64,000 bases of DNA, taken from Coleofasciculus sp. FACHB-T130. Lineage in GTDB: Bacteria > Cyanobacteriota > Cyanobacteriia > Cyanobacteriales > FACHB-T130. Position 1 is the stretch's first letter; each line of letters opens with the position of its first letter. Shown piece by piece: positions 52,838 to 62,435 of the stretch. The DNA is taken from positions 62,001 through 126,000 of the forward strand of contig NZ_JACJOG010000022.1 in NCBI RefSeq assembly GCF_014695375.1, in the 5' to 3' direction. The notes beneath the pieces are model-generated. The model saw only the letters and a program-made list of their open reading frames with translations. It searched no databases and was not told where the DNA came from. Made by a program: the position numbers and the translations under genes.

Positions 52838-55012
52838 ATGATCAGGAGAACGACGTCACAGAGTGAGACGTTCGATGGTGTGGCGGGCATAATTGCCCCC
52901 GGTCGCCTAATCGCTTTCTCGCTCCCGTCCATTATTGCCCTCTCAGTTTACATGGCGACTTCTTCCCCGGTCGGAAGCACTAAAGAGCCAGTGTTAAAGG
53001 CACGGGAGAGCGAAGAAAAGAGCCAGATAGCACCACCGACTGCCAAGCAGATACCTGTAGCCCCCCACAAGCTCCCCCCCAAAGGATTACAGTTTTATGC
53101 CGCTCTCAGCAGGCCCAACAAGTTGCCCAGTCAAGCGTTGCCTGTTGCAGCTCCCACTGGGAAGCTTCAAAAATTACCGGCACCGGAATTGCCCCTAACC
53201 ACACAGGCGTTGGTGCCTTCAGCATCGCCTCAGATTTCTCGGTTGGGTTATCAAGTTTCTATCAACGGTCGCACGTTGCCAGCCACTTGGAGTCAGTGGC
53301 GGGTGGGAAAGTCTGTCCGTACCGGAATTAGCGACGCCGGGATGAGTCAAACATTGGGGGTAGAGCTTTTAAATACTGGAGATGTCACCAGACAGCCGGT
53401 ACAGTGGTTTTCCCGACCGGCAACGGAGCCGCTAATGTTGGCGACGCAGGCAGTGGGGTCGTATCGCTATCTAGATATTACTGATTTCGCCCAGAGAGCC
53501 GGTTGGCAGATGGAGGTAAAGGGCACCAAGCTCTTGATTTCCTCTAAGCCAGCGCAAGTGGCAGATATTCAACCAGCACTGCAACCGAGGGGTTCGCGCA
53601 TGACGATCGAGATCGATCGTCCGACGCCGTGGCAAGTGAGAAAAGAGGGTGAAGAATTAGTCGTTACAATGGATGCAGTGGCTACTCCCGCTCTCCTCCA
53701 GCGTTTTTCTTCCGCTCCAGTACCGCTGCTACAGGCTCCGAAGCAAGGGAAGGTCGCAGAGAAGGACAGGGAAACAGAAGGAGAGATTCCCTCGATAGTT
53801 CCACTTCCCCATCGCTCGAAATTACCGACTCCAGTGGTGGAATCAATTCAGAACCAAACTCAAATCCGTATCAACATTCCAGCCGGTCTGTCTCCTCGCT
53901 TTTCCTCCCTACCCAACCCGAATCGATTGGTTATCGATTTTCTACCAGAGGCGATGGTAGAGCGAGATATTCTTTGGGCGAAAGGAATCCGCTGGAAACA
54001 GCAGTATGTGAGTTTGGGTTCTTCCCGATTTCCGGTGGTCGGACTGATATTGAATCCCCGTCTTCAGGGGGATGTCAACTTGCCCTTTTTTAAAATGAAA
54101 CCGATCTGGAGCCATCCTTCCAAGATGGTGGGAGTCGCTCCCCTGAGCGAGACAGCCCAGATGTGGCACGCCTCGGCGGCAGTCAACGGGGGCTTTTTTA
54201 ATCGCAAGAACCAGCTACCTTTAGGCGCAATTCGGCGGGATGGGCGCTGGTTATCCGGGCCGATTCTGAATCGAGGCGCGATTGCCTGGAATGATACGGG
54301 AGCAGTAAAAATTGGGCGTCTGGCACTCCAAGAAACTTTAATGACCGCAACGGGTGCGCGGTTGCCAATTCTTTTCCTCAACAGTGGCTACGTCAAGGCA
54401 GGCATTTCCCGCTATACCCCGGAGTGGGGAGCAACCTACACGCCTCTCATTGATGATGAAATCATTGTCGTTGTTCAGAACAACCAAGTCACGAGCCTTC
54501 TACCCGGAGGGATTGCAGGGAAAACTGCATTTCCCATTCCCCGCAATGGTTTCTTACTCACCCTACGCGCCAACCGAGGACCAGCCAGTTCTCTCCCGCT
54601 TGGTACGAAAGTATGGGTAGAGGGAGCTACTGTCCCTGCTGACTTTAACCGTTACCCGCACATTGTTGGTGCTGGTCCCCTTTTGTTGCAAAATCGGCAA
54701 ATTGTGCTGAATGCCAAAGGCGAGCAATTTAGCGACGCTTTCGATAAGCAAGCCGCAATTCGCAGTGCAATTGGAACGACCGCAGACGGCAACCTAATGA
54801 TTGTTGCCGTTCACAATCGCGTTGGTGGAACTGGGCCTACCTTGAGAGAAATGGCTGCCCTGATGCAAAAAATGGGTATCATTGACGCCCTCAACCTCGA
54901 CGGTGGCAGCTCTACCAGCCTCTACTTAGGGGGGCAGCTCCTAGATCGCCCTCCCTCCAGTGCCGCCCGCGTTCACAACGGTCTTGGTATCTTCTTCCAG
55001 CCCACCCGGTAG
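52838..55012 (+). CDS. Phosphodiester glycosidase (NAGPA-domain) family protein, exported
   Basis: 724 residues. A hydrophobic segment near residues 20-45 (LIAFSLPSIIALSVYMATSS) is a likely signal anchor. A Pro-rich linker follows. The region about 130-380 has YQVSINGRTLPATWSQWRVG and RMTIEIDRPTPWQV, which looks like a copper-amine-oxidase-N/AMIN-type envelope-binding region. The C-terminal half is the NAGPA domain: AAVNGGFFNRKNQLPLGAIR, a beta-rich middle, IVGAGPLLLQNRQIV, and the closing ALNLDGGSSTSLYLGG, which carries the catalytic Asp-Gly-Gly. Relatives remove N-acetylglucosamine from phosphodiesters. A cell-wall role is inferred. Confidence 0.87.
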   Translation: MIRRTTSQSETFDGVAGIIAPGRLIAFSLPSIIALSVYMATSSPVGSTKEPVLKARESEEKSQIAPPTAKQIPVAPHKLPPKGLQFYAALSRPNKLPSQALPVAAPTGKLQKLPAPELPLTTQALVPSASPQISRLGYQVSINGRTLPATWSQWRVGKSVRTGISDAGMSQTLGVELLNTGDVTRQPVQWFSRPATEPLMLATQAVGSYRYLDITDFAQRAGWQMEVKGTKLLISSKPAQVADIQPALQPRGSRMTIEIDRPTPWQVRKEGEELVVTMDAVATPALLQRFSSAPVPLLQAPKQGKVAEKDRETEGEIPSIVPLPHRSKLPTPVVESIQNQTQIRINIPAGLSPRFSSLPNPNRLVIDFLPEAMVERDILWAKGIRWKQQYVSLGSSRFPVVGLILNPRLQGDVNLPFFKMKPIWSHPSKMVGVAPLSETAQMWHASAAVNGGFFNRKNQLPLGAIRRDGRWLSGPILNRGAIAWNDTGAVKIGRLALQETLMTATGARLPILFLNSGYVKAGISRYTPEWGATYTPLIDDEIIVVVQNNQVTSLLPGGIAGKTAFPIPRNGFLLTLRANRGPASSLPLGTKVWVEGATVPADFNRYPHIVGAGPLLLQNRQIVLNAKGEQFSDAFDKQAAIRSAIGTTADGNLMIVAVHNRVGGTGPTLREMAALMQKMGIIDALNLDGGSSTSLYLGGQLLDRPPSSAARVHNGLGIFFQPTR

Positions 55013-55244
55013 TCGCTGATTTAGGATTTTTTTACGATTTAGCCAATTTGTCAACCGTTAAAACTTCTATGAAGACTTGATGTAGATTGCGAGGATTCAG
55101 TAGTTTACGGTTACAACAGCCTGGTTTGATTTGCTATGTTTGGCAAAGATTCCCTCAATGTGTCAGCGATCGCTCACTACAATTGTCCATTCTCAAAATG
55201 TATTCACCATGCTGACAAAGCAACGGTTTTAAGGAGAAACATCA

Positions 55245-55670
55245 ATGGCTCAGGCGCAAGAAATTTCTCAAACTTCTGCCTTCCCTTTACCCAGTTCGAT
55301 AGCCACCAACGGAATTGCTGCAACGGAATTGCGCCCTTGGGGTTCTTTCACGATTCTGGAAGAAGGGCGAGGCTACAAAATCAAGCGCATTGAAGTAAAG
55401 CCTGGTCACCGGCTCAGCCTGCAAATGCACTACCACCGTAGCGAACACTGGATCGTGGTTTCAGGCACAGCGAAGGTTGTTTGTGGCGAGCAAGAACTGA
55501 CCCTTAGCAGCAATCAATCGACCTATGTTCCTCAATGCCATACTCATCGCCTAGAGAATCCTGGTGTCATTCCTTTGGTATTAATCGAGGTTCAGAATGG
55601 GGAATATTTAGGAGAAGATGACATTGTTCGTTTTCAAGATGACTACTCCCGCAGTCAGCAAAAAAAGTAG
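55245..55670 (+). CDS. Mannose-6-phosphate isomerase-type cupin
   Basis: 141 residues from ATG 55245 with AAGGAG upstream. ELRPWGSFTILEEGRGYKIK, then RLSLQMHYHRSEHWIVVSG, then STYVPQCHTHRLENPG contain the cupin metal ligands (H.H...E and the later H). It corresponds to the stand-alone C-terminal domain of ManC/AlgA. It would isomerise mannose-6-phosphate and fructose-6-phosphate, feeding GDP-mannose synthesis. No guanylyltransferase gene is adjacent. The product has no signal peptide. Confidence 0.88.
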   Translation: MAQAQEISQTSAFPLPSSIATNGIAATELRPWGSFTILEEGRGYKIKRIEVKPGHRLSLQMHYHRSEHWIVVSGTAKVVCGEQELTLSSNQSTYVPQCHTHRLENPGVIPLVLIEVQNGEYLGEDDIVRFQDDYSRSQQKK

Positions 55671-56051
55671 GCTAGGGTTCAAAGTTGGGTAGCTCGACGA
55701 GCGACTACCCGATTTCAGTATTTTTTTGAAATCAAATTTTCTAGGGCGTTCTTCCATAATCAGGTGGGAGTCGCCCTAAATTGTTTCCAAAGGGTATGCG
55801 ATCGCGCCGCAGTCCAATTCTATCTTTCATTCATCTATTGCATTCCCACGGCTCTTGTCATTCCCGGACGAGCCAGGAGTCATCTAAAGCGAGACGAGTG
55901 TTTCTACTCAGTGAGACCTGTGAAACTGGACAAGTTTTCTGATTTCTCTTGCAGGGGTAGCGGTTGGGCGTTAAAACATCTAAGGCTGGCAAGCAAAACC
56001 AGAGCCTTGGGGACTAATCTAGAATAACTGCCAGAACACTGCATCTACCTC
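55671..56051. other. Intergenic region before the kinase-WD40 genes
   Basis: 381 bases. A GGGTAG/CTACCC hairpin with one bulge (55687-55710), followed at 10 bases by T7, may end the cupin transcript. A HIP1 site is at about 55799. An 87-codon ORF at 55764-56027 has no recognisable feature, so I do not call it. Confidence 0.5.
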
Positions 56052-58121
56052 ATGCTGGGAAAAACGCTCAGTGGTCGCTACCAAATCATCAAACACTTGG
56101 GAGGCGGGGGGTTTGGTCAAACTTACCTTGCCGAAGATCAGCAGCTACCGGGCAATCCACAATGTGTCGTTAAGCAACTCAAACCCAAGGCTAACGATTC
56201 ATTAACGTTGGAGGTAGCTAGACGTTTATTCGATCGGGAAGTTCAAGTCCTCTATCGCTTAGGTAATCACAATCAAATTCCTCAACTTTTAGCTCATTTT
56301 GAGGAGGAGCAAGAGTTTTATTTAGTACAAGAATTCATCGAAGGGCACGAACTCAAGCAAGAATTACCTGTTGGGAAGCAACTGAGAGAGGACTTCGTCA
56401 TTGTTCTTTTACAAGACCTCTTAGAAGTCTTAGCGTTTGTCCATCAGCAAGATGTCATCCACCGGGATATTAAACCGTCAAACTTAATTAGGCGCAAGCA
56501 GGATGGCAAATTAGTCTTGATTGATTTTGGAGCCGTTAAAGAAGTTGGCACTGAGACAGTCAGTTCTTCAGGAGAGACAACTTTAACAGTGGTAATTGGT
56601 TCCCCCGGTTATATGGCAAACGAACAACTCAGCGGTAAACCCCGATTCAGTAGCGATATTTATGCTGTAGGTATGCTGGGAATTCAAGCCCTTACCGGAT
56701 TACCGCCATCTCAACTGCCAGAAGACTCCAGAAACAGTGAAATTTTATGGCGCGATCGCCTGCCGGTCGGGACGCGGTATACCGTGCCCCTACTAGACGT
56801 TTTAGACAAGATGGTGCGCTATGACTACCGCCAACGCTACCAAACAGCAATAGAAGCTTTGCAGGCGCTCCAGCAGCTCAATACTGACTTAGTAACGCAG
56901 CCGATGACACCCCCTCCTTATAACATCAGGTCATCACCTACTGCTTCTTTGCTACCCGTCACGCAGACTCTGTCGATTCAAATCTCATCAGCAAGGCAAC
57001 CGACAAACCAGAATTCTTCTGTGGCGATATCGGTCATTCAGAAAGCACCACCAAAGTCTGATGAAGAAGGGATTTCTACTATCCAAAACAAGGCTCCTGT
57101 ACTAATAAGAATTGGCGCGGGTATTGCTACAGCTCTAGTTCTGACAGTCGGAATTTTCTATTTTCAAAGACCTCATACCATTGGAGAAAAACCACAAGAA
57201 ATTGCTTTAGTCAACACCCTCCCCGGTCATGCAGGCGGCGTTACATCGATTGCAATTAGCCCGGATGGTCAGTTCCTTGTCAGTAGCAGTCTCGACCAGA
57301 CGATTAAGATTAGAAACGTCCGCAGCAAAGAAATCATTCACACGCTGACCGGGCATTCAGGATATGTTTATTCTGTTGCCATCAGTTCGGATGGTCAGAC
57401 CCTCGTGAGCGGGAGTGCCGATAAAACAATTAAGGTGTGGAACCTGCAAACAGGGGAACTGCTTCGCACCCTGAGGGGGCATTTAGGGGATGTGTATTCC
57501 GTTGCGATTAGCCGAGATGGGCGAACCCTTGTTAGCGGTAGTCAGGACAAAACCATCAAGGTGTGGAACCTGCAAACAGGTGAATTGGTGCGATCTCTGA
57601 TCGGGGTAAAAGAAGGGCTAGATGAGGGTGTTCGGAATGTTGCCATTAGTCCAGATGGACAAACACTGGTCAGCAGTAACGTTTATGACATCAATGTGTG
57701 GAATTTGGAAACAGGCGGACTGCGCCGCACCTTTGGGGGACATATCGAGGCAGTGAGAGCGATCGCGATTAGCTCGAATGGTGAAACCCTAGCCAGTGGC
57801 AGTCCAGATGGAACTACAAAATTATGGAATTTACAAACAGGCAAACTGCTGAATACGTTTCCTCATGGATCTCGATTGCCAAATGGCTCTTTTTCTGGAG
57901 GAGTGTATGCGGTTGCCCTCAGTCCAGATGGTCAGATGCTCTTTAGTGGCAGTGGTACTAAGGAAAACAGCCTAAAATTGTGGAATCGGCGGACTGGAGA
58001 ATTGATTCGCACCCTGGCGGGACATTCCAACACGATTTTCGCAATTGCGATTAGTCCGGATGGGCAGACGATTTACAGTAGTAGCCTGGATGGAACCATT
58101 AAGGTTTGGAGCGTGCCTTAA
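56052..58121 (+). CDS. Serine/threonine protein kinase with seven WD40 repeats (paralogue 1)
   Basis: 689 residues. The kinase domain (about 5-275) has the G-loop LGGGGFGQTYLAED, Lys in CVVKQLKP, the catalytic HRDIKPSNLIRR, DFGAV in place of DFG-L, and GSPGYMANEQLSGKPRFSSD. A linker of about 75 residues leads to a membrane helix (ITVL-type, IGAGIATALVLTVGIFYF, about 355-375). Seven WD40 units then follow, with the pattern VYSVAISSDGQTLVSGSADKTIKVWN, enough for one closed propeller outside the membrane. It is a transmembrane receptor-type kinase; the ligand is unknown. It is in tandem with its paralogue, which starts 179 bases downstream. Confidence 0.92.
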   Translation: MLGKTLSGRYQIIKHLGGGGFGQTYLAEDQQLPGNPQCVVKQLKPKANDSLTLEVARRLFDREVQVLYRLGNHNQIPQLLAHFEEEQEFYLVQEFIEGHELKQELPVGKQLREDFVIVLLQDLLEVLAFVHQQDVIHRDIKPSNLIRRKQDGKLVLIDFGAVKEVGTETVSSSGETTLTVVIGSPGYMANEQLSGKPRFSSDIYAVGMLGIQALTGLPPSQLPEDSRNSEILWRDRLPVGTRYTVPLLDVLDKMVRYDYRQRYQTAIEALQALQQLNTDLVTQPMTPPPYNIRSSPTASLLPVTQTLSIQISSARQPTNQNSSVAISVIQKAPPKSDEEGISTIQNKAPVLIRIGAGIATALVLTVGIFYFQRPHTIGEKPQEIALVNTLPGHAGGVTSIAISPDGQFLVSSSLDQTIKIRNVRSKEIIHTLTGHSGYVYSVAISSDGQTLVSGSADKTIKVWNLQTGELLRTLRGHLGDVYSVAISRDGRTLVSGSQDKTIKVWNLQTGELVRSLIGVKEGLDEGVRNVAISPDGQTLVSSNVYDINVWNLETGGLRRTFGGHIEAVRAIAISSNGETLASGSPDGTTKLWNLQTGKLLNTFPHGSRLPNGSFSGGVYAVALSPDGQMLFSGSGTKENSLKLWNRRTGELIRTLAGHSNTIFAIAISPDGQTIYSSSLDGTIKVWSVP

Positions 58122-58300
58122 AGCTAGAAGCTTGGGAAAATAAGGGTAGAGAATCAAGGCTGAGGAAACAAGAGGGCGAAAAGCGATCGCGCTCATGCGA
58201 AGCGAGGGGTTAGCCTAGCGCTGACTTGTCAGTTCGCGTACTCTGTGGATTTCCCGATTCCCAAGGCTAAACTATCAGACAACTACACTGTACAAATGTC

Positions 58301-60418
58301 ATGCTGGGAAAAACGCTCAGTGGTCGCTATTACATCGTCAAACACTTGGGAGGCGGGGGTTTTGGTCAAACTTACCTGGCTGAAGATCGGCAGCTACCCG
58401 GAAATCCACTGTGTGTTGTTAAGCAACTTAAACCCCAAGCTACCGACCCCTTAACTTTACAAGTATCACAGCGTTTATTCGATCGAGAAGCCCAAGTCCT
58501 CTACAAGCTGGGAAAACACGATCAAATTCCCCAACTTTTGGCTCATTTTGAACAAGAGCAAGAGTTCTATTTAGTACAAGAATTTATCGAAGGGCATGAA
58601 CTCAAGCAAGATTTACCTGTTGGTAAGCATCTGAGTGAAAATCAGGTAATGACTCTCTGTGGAGACATTTTAAAAATATTAGAATTTGTTCATCAGCAAG
58701 AGGTCATTCATCGCGATATCAAACCTTCAAATTTAATTAGGCGCAGACAAGATGGAAAGATCGTTTTAATTGACTTTGGGGCAGTTAAACAAGTTAGCGC
58801 TCAAAAAACTAACTTTGAAGGGAACACTACTTTAACGATTGCGATTGGTTCGCCCGGTTACATGGCGAACGAACAACTCGGTGGCAAACCGCGATTTTGC
58901 AGCGATATCTATGCAGTGGGAATGATTGGTATTCAAGCAATTACAGGAATACCACCCAGCCAGTTACCAGAAGATCCGACAACCAGCGAGATGATTTGGC
59001 GGGATAAGGTACAAGCCAGCCAGCCGTTCGCAGATGTTTTAGACAAAATGGTGCGCTATGACCACCGTCAACGCTACCAAACAGCAACAGAAGCTTTGCA
59101 AGCACTTCAATGGGTTAATTCCCAAATGTCAACGGGGGCTTATCATGTGCCACCCACACAAACCCTAACGCCTCCAGCAGCCACGAATCAACCAATTGTC
59201 ACTTCTACACTATTACCTCAAACCGACCCATCTCAGCCACAAACAATCCAGGATGCTGTTGCTGAGTTATCAACATCCTCGGTCGATACACCCATTAGCA
59301 ATGCTGGTTTTGCGACTCCTCGAAATAAACCTCATTGGCTGATCGGAATTGGAGTCGGTCTTGCCACTGCTTTCGCTCTAACAGCGGGGATTTACTACTT
59401 TCCGAAACAAAATAATTCATCACCCTTATTACAAATTGCAAATAGTCCATCACCGTCGTTGCAAAAACTTAATAATTCTTGGGATCGGGTAGAAAATATT
59501 GCTTTAGCCAATACTTTTATTGGAAATTCAAAAAATGTTTATTCGGTTGCGATTAGCCCGGATGGTCAAACCCTCGCAAGCGGTGGTGATGACAATACTA
59601 TCAAGCTGTGGAATTTAGAGACGAGACAACAACTGCAAACCCTCAAAGGTCATTCAGACTGGGTTTATTCTATCGCCTTCAGCCCTGATGGGCAGAAGAT
59701 AGCAAGTAGTAGTGGTGACGGAACTATTAAAGTGTGGAATTTGCACTCTGGGCAACTACTGCAAACCCTCAAATCAGGGCCTGAAGACCGGGTTTTTTCG
59801 ATTGCGATTAGCCCAGATGGACAAACTCTCGCCAGTGGGAGTAAGGACAAGACAATCAAGCTGTGGAATTTGGGCACGGGGCAACTGAAAACTACTCTCA
59901 AGGGTCATTCAGGCTTTATTTTATCGGTTGCGATCGCTCAAAATGGACAAACCCTTGTCAGTGGCAGCGATGACAAAACAATCAAAGTGTGGAATCTGTC
60001 CACAGGTACCCTGATTAGCACCGTCTCTGAGCCTTCAAACAATGGTGTTCCTGCTGTCGCTATTAGCCCAGATGGTCGGATTCTCGCCACTAGCAACATT
60101 TACGACAAAATTTATCTATGGGATCTGCAAGAACTTTTGAAGGGTTGTAAAAGCGCACAGCCATGTAGCCCTACACGGACTATCTTTGCCCATAAAGACT
60201 ATGTTAATTCGGTTGCTTTCAGTCCCGATGGGCAGACTCTCGCGAGTGGAAGTCGGGACAAGACAATCAAGCTGTGGAATCCACAAACAGGAGAGCTAAA
60301 AAGCCCGATTTCTAACCATTCAGGCGCTGTTAATTCTGTTACTTTTAGTCCTGATGGGAAAACCCTGGTCAGCAATGGTGAGGAGGGGAAAATCGAGGTT
60401 TGGCAATCGTCGCCCTAA
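58301..60418 (+). CDS. Serine/threonine protein kinase with seven WD40 repeats (paralogue 2)
   Basis: 705 residues with the same layout as its upstream neighbour: G-loop LGGGGFGQTYLAED, HRDIKPSNLIRR, DFGAVKQV, a linker, a membrane helix (LIGIGVGLATAFALTAGIYYF, about 348-368) and seven WD40 units. The kinase halves are close to each other; the linkers and several WD40 units differ (for example one unit contains the Cys pair in LLKGCKSAQPCSPTRTIF). The kinase motifs are intact. The pair looks like a tandem duplication with a changed sensor domain. The first residues MLGKTLSGRYYIVKHLGGGG are nearly identical in both. Confidence 0.92.
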   Translation: MLGKTLSGRYYIVKHLGGGGFGQTYLAEDRQLPGNPLCVVKQLKPQATDPLTLQVSQRLFDREAQVLYKLGKHDQIPQLLAHFEQEQEFYLVQEFIEGHELKQDLPVGKHLSENQVMTLCGDILKILEFVHQQEVIHRDIKPSNLIRRRQDGKIVLIDFGAVKQVSAQKTNFEGNTTLTIAIGSPGYMANEQLGGKPRFCSDIYAVGMIGIQAITGIPPSQLPEDPTTSEMIWRDKVQASQPFADVLDKMVRYDHRQRYQTATEALQALQWVNSQMSTGAYHVPPTQTLTPPAATNQPIVTSTLLPQTDPSQPQTIQDAVAELSTSSVDTPISNAGFATPRNKPHWLIGIGVGLATAFALTAGIYYFPKQNNSSPLLQIANSPSPSLQKLNNSWDRVENIALANTFIGNSKNVYSVAISPDGQTLASGGDDNTIKLWNLETRQQLQTLKGHSDWVYSIAFSPDGQKIASSSGDGTIKVWNLHSGQLLQTLKSGPEDRVFSIAISPDGQTLASGSKDKTIKLWNLGTGQLKTTLKGHSGFILSVAIAQNGQTLVSGSDDKTIKVWNLSTGTLISTVSEPSNNGVPAVAISPDGRILATSNIYDKIYLWDLQELLKGCKSAQPCSPTRTIFAHKDYVNSVAFSPDGQTLASGSRDKTIKLWNPQTGELKSPISNHSGAVNSVTFSPDGKTLVSNGEEGKIEVWQSSP

Positions 60419-60608
60419 AAGATTGAGGATCTTGAGATAACTTTTCTAGAAAGCCTAGAAAGCGATCGCCCTAAAACATTCACTATTTTTCTTGCAGCTT
60501 TTCTAAATCCTGGATAGTCAGACTCATGGGAACCTCCTTCTGCACCGAGCTGAGGCTATAGCTATCGTATCCTCAATTGCTAAACCTACAATTTGCCAAA
60601 ATGGGATT

Positions 60609-61799
60609 GTGAACCATTCAACGAAACAATTGACTCAGCGCCCTATTTATCTCGATTGCCATGCAACGACACCTCTTGATGAGCGGGTGTTAGCGGCAAT
60701 GCTGCCTTACTTTACCGAGCATTTTGGCAACCCTGCCAGTATTACCCATGTCTATGGCTGGGAAGCGGAAGCTGCTGTCAAACAAGCGAGAGCAATTTTG
60801 GCAGACGCGATTAACGCCACACCGGAAGAAATTGTCTTTACCAGCGGTGCGACGGAGGCAAATAATTTAGCAATTAAGGGCGTCGCGGAAGCTTATTTTC
60901 AAAAAGGACGCCACATTATTACTGTAGAGACGGAACATAATGCGGTTCTCGATCCTTGTGATTATTTGCGATCGCTTGGTTTTGAGGTGACTTTCCTCCC
61001 CGTCCAAAGCGATGGACTTATTGATTTAACCCAGTTAGAGAAAGCGATTCGTCCGGACACGATTTTAGTTTCGGTGATGGCGGCGAATAACGAAATTGGA
61101 GTTATACAGCCGTTAGCAGAGATTGGGGCAATTTGTCGCCAGCATCAGGTACTTTTCCATACTGATGCAGCCCAAGCAATTGCCAAAATTCCCCTAAATG
61201 TAGCGGCGATGAACATCGATCTGATGTCAATGACTGCCCATAAAGTCTATGGTCCTAAAGGAATTGGCGCTCTTTACGTCCGACGCCGCAACCCCAGAGT
61301 CCAAATGGCACCCCAAATGCATGGAGGCGGACATGAGCGGGGGATGCGCTCTGGTACTCTTTATACACCACAAATTGTTGGGTTTGCCAAGGCCGTAGAA
61401 CTCGGACTCACGGAAATGGAATCGCACACGCAACGCCTCGTCCAGCTACGGGAACGCCTATGGCAGCAACTGAGCGGTTTGACAGGGATTCATTTAAATG
61501 GACATCCTACCCAGCGACTACCAGGAAACCTTAATATCAGTGTCGAGGGTGTAGATGGAGCGGCGCTAGTGCTGGGATTGCAACCAGTGGTGGCAGTATC
61601 TTCTGGATCGGCTTGTACCTCTGTCAAAGTGTCTCCCTCTCACGTTCTGACAGCGCTGGGACGCTCGGAGCTGCTGGCTTATGCGTCGGTGCGGTTTGGG
61701 ATTGGAAGGCAGAATACAGCGGAGGAGATCGATCGAGTCGCACAGCACGCGATCGCGACGATTTCCAGTCTGCGTAAGCAAGCTTCGATTGTCGGTTAA
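60609..61799 (+). CDS. Cysteine desulfurase (IscS/NifS family)
   Basis: 396 residues from GTG 60609. YLDCHATTPLDERVLAAMLP, FTSGATEANNLAIKG, the PLP region HTDAAQAIAKIPLN, the Schiff-base Lys in MSMTAHKVYGPKGIGALYV and the catalytic Cys in VSSGSACTSVKVSPS define the group I (IscS-type) enzymes. The length fits. It moves sulfur from cysteine to scaffold proteins for Fe-S clusters, thiamine or tRNA modification. No IscU or SufE gene is adjacent. The 5' start is near a small AT-rich leader, and no ATG is available at the N-terminus. Confidence 0.93.
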   Translation: MNHSTKQLTQRPIYLDCHATTPLDERVLAAMLPYFTEHFGNPASITHVYGWEAEAAVKQARAILADAINATPEEIVFTSGATEANNLAIKGVAEAYFQKGRHIITVETEHNAVLDPCDYLRSLGFEVTFLPVQSDGLIDLTQLEKAIRPDTILVSVMAANNEIGVIQPLAEIGAICRQHQVLFHTDAAQAIAKIPLNVAAMNIDLMSMTAHKVYGPKGIGALYVRRRNPRVQMAPQMHGGGHERGMRSGTLYTPQIVGFAKAVELGLTEMESHTQRLVQLRERLWQQLSGLTGIHLNGHPTQRLPGNLNISVEGVDGAALVLGLQPVVAVSSGSACTSVKVSPSHVLTALGRSELLAYASVRFGIGRQNTAEEIDRVAQHAIATISSLRKQASIVG

Positions 61800-62435
61800 G
61801 CGACCCAATCTGCAAACTTAGGCAGAGAAAGTTCTGGCTAACGCTACTGCCAATCTAAGTTACGTCCGATCGGCGTAACAGCGCGATATAATACATCACA
61901 ATAGAAGCAATTGCGGATCGAGGCTCCATCGGGTTGCCCCTCGTGTGAACCTGTCATGGTGGCGCTCGCGCAGCTAGCTTTTCTTTGAGACTTTCTGTTC
62001 ATTCTTGGCAAAGTCCAGCGTTCAGCCTTTTTGAAAAAGGATGGCACTGGCAACTTAAATTCATCGGGGAAGAGTTGACCCAGCTTGTCGGTTACTGATT
62101 CCAGTGACTATGGGCGATCGCACCTTTATTCTCTCTAGGTAGGGGCGGGTTTAGAATCTATCCCTGCTGTCATTGAACCAGAAGGTAAAACAAAACCGGC
62201 CCGTACAGAGTTGTTTCTGGCTGACACTGTTATTTTTTTTGAGCAAAAGTGAGAGTCACCTCGAAAGGATGAAGGATGTAGGGCGTAGACCGAAGGTCTT
62301 CTCGAAGAGCAGCCCTTCGTTGTACCCCGAAGGGTACGGAAGGATAAATGTATACATTCCATTCCGCCTTCTGCCAGTGAGCAACTTCCGCCTGTCTGTT
62401 GTGCCTAAGCTTGCTGCAAATTTTGAGGAAATTGA
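61800..62435. other. Long leader / intergenic region upstream of rne
   Basis: 636 bases. It carries a U-rich run (GTTATTTTTTTTGAGC, about 62228) and a group of hairpins at 62288-62337. A plus-strand ORF at 62173-62583 runs into rne in another frame and is not called. In Synechocystis rne has a long 5' UTR through which RNase E controls its own mRNA; the features here fit such a leader but the transcription start is not known. Confidence 0.55.
62288..62337 (+). promoter_or_regulatory. Hairpin cluster in the rne leader
   Basis: GACC-GAA-GGTC (62288-62298) and GTACCC-CGAA-GGGTAC (62322-62337) are perfect stems. A third, weaker CTTCTCGAAGAGC-type pairing lies between them. They could fold in the rne mRNA upstream of the start codon. 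Confidence 0.4.

Noticed and set aside
55136-55393. An 85-codon ORF overlapping the cupin start
   Set aside because: The cupin frame has a strong Shine-Dalgarno and the family motifs; the other frame has none.
57226-60415. Repeated motifs in the kinase genes as a DNA repeat element
   Set aside because: They are explained by the two sets of seven WD40 protein repeats and by the duplication of the gene.
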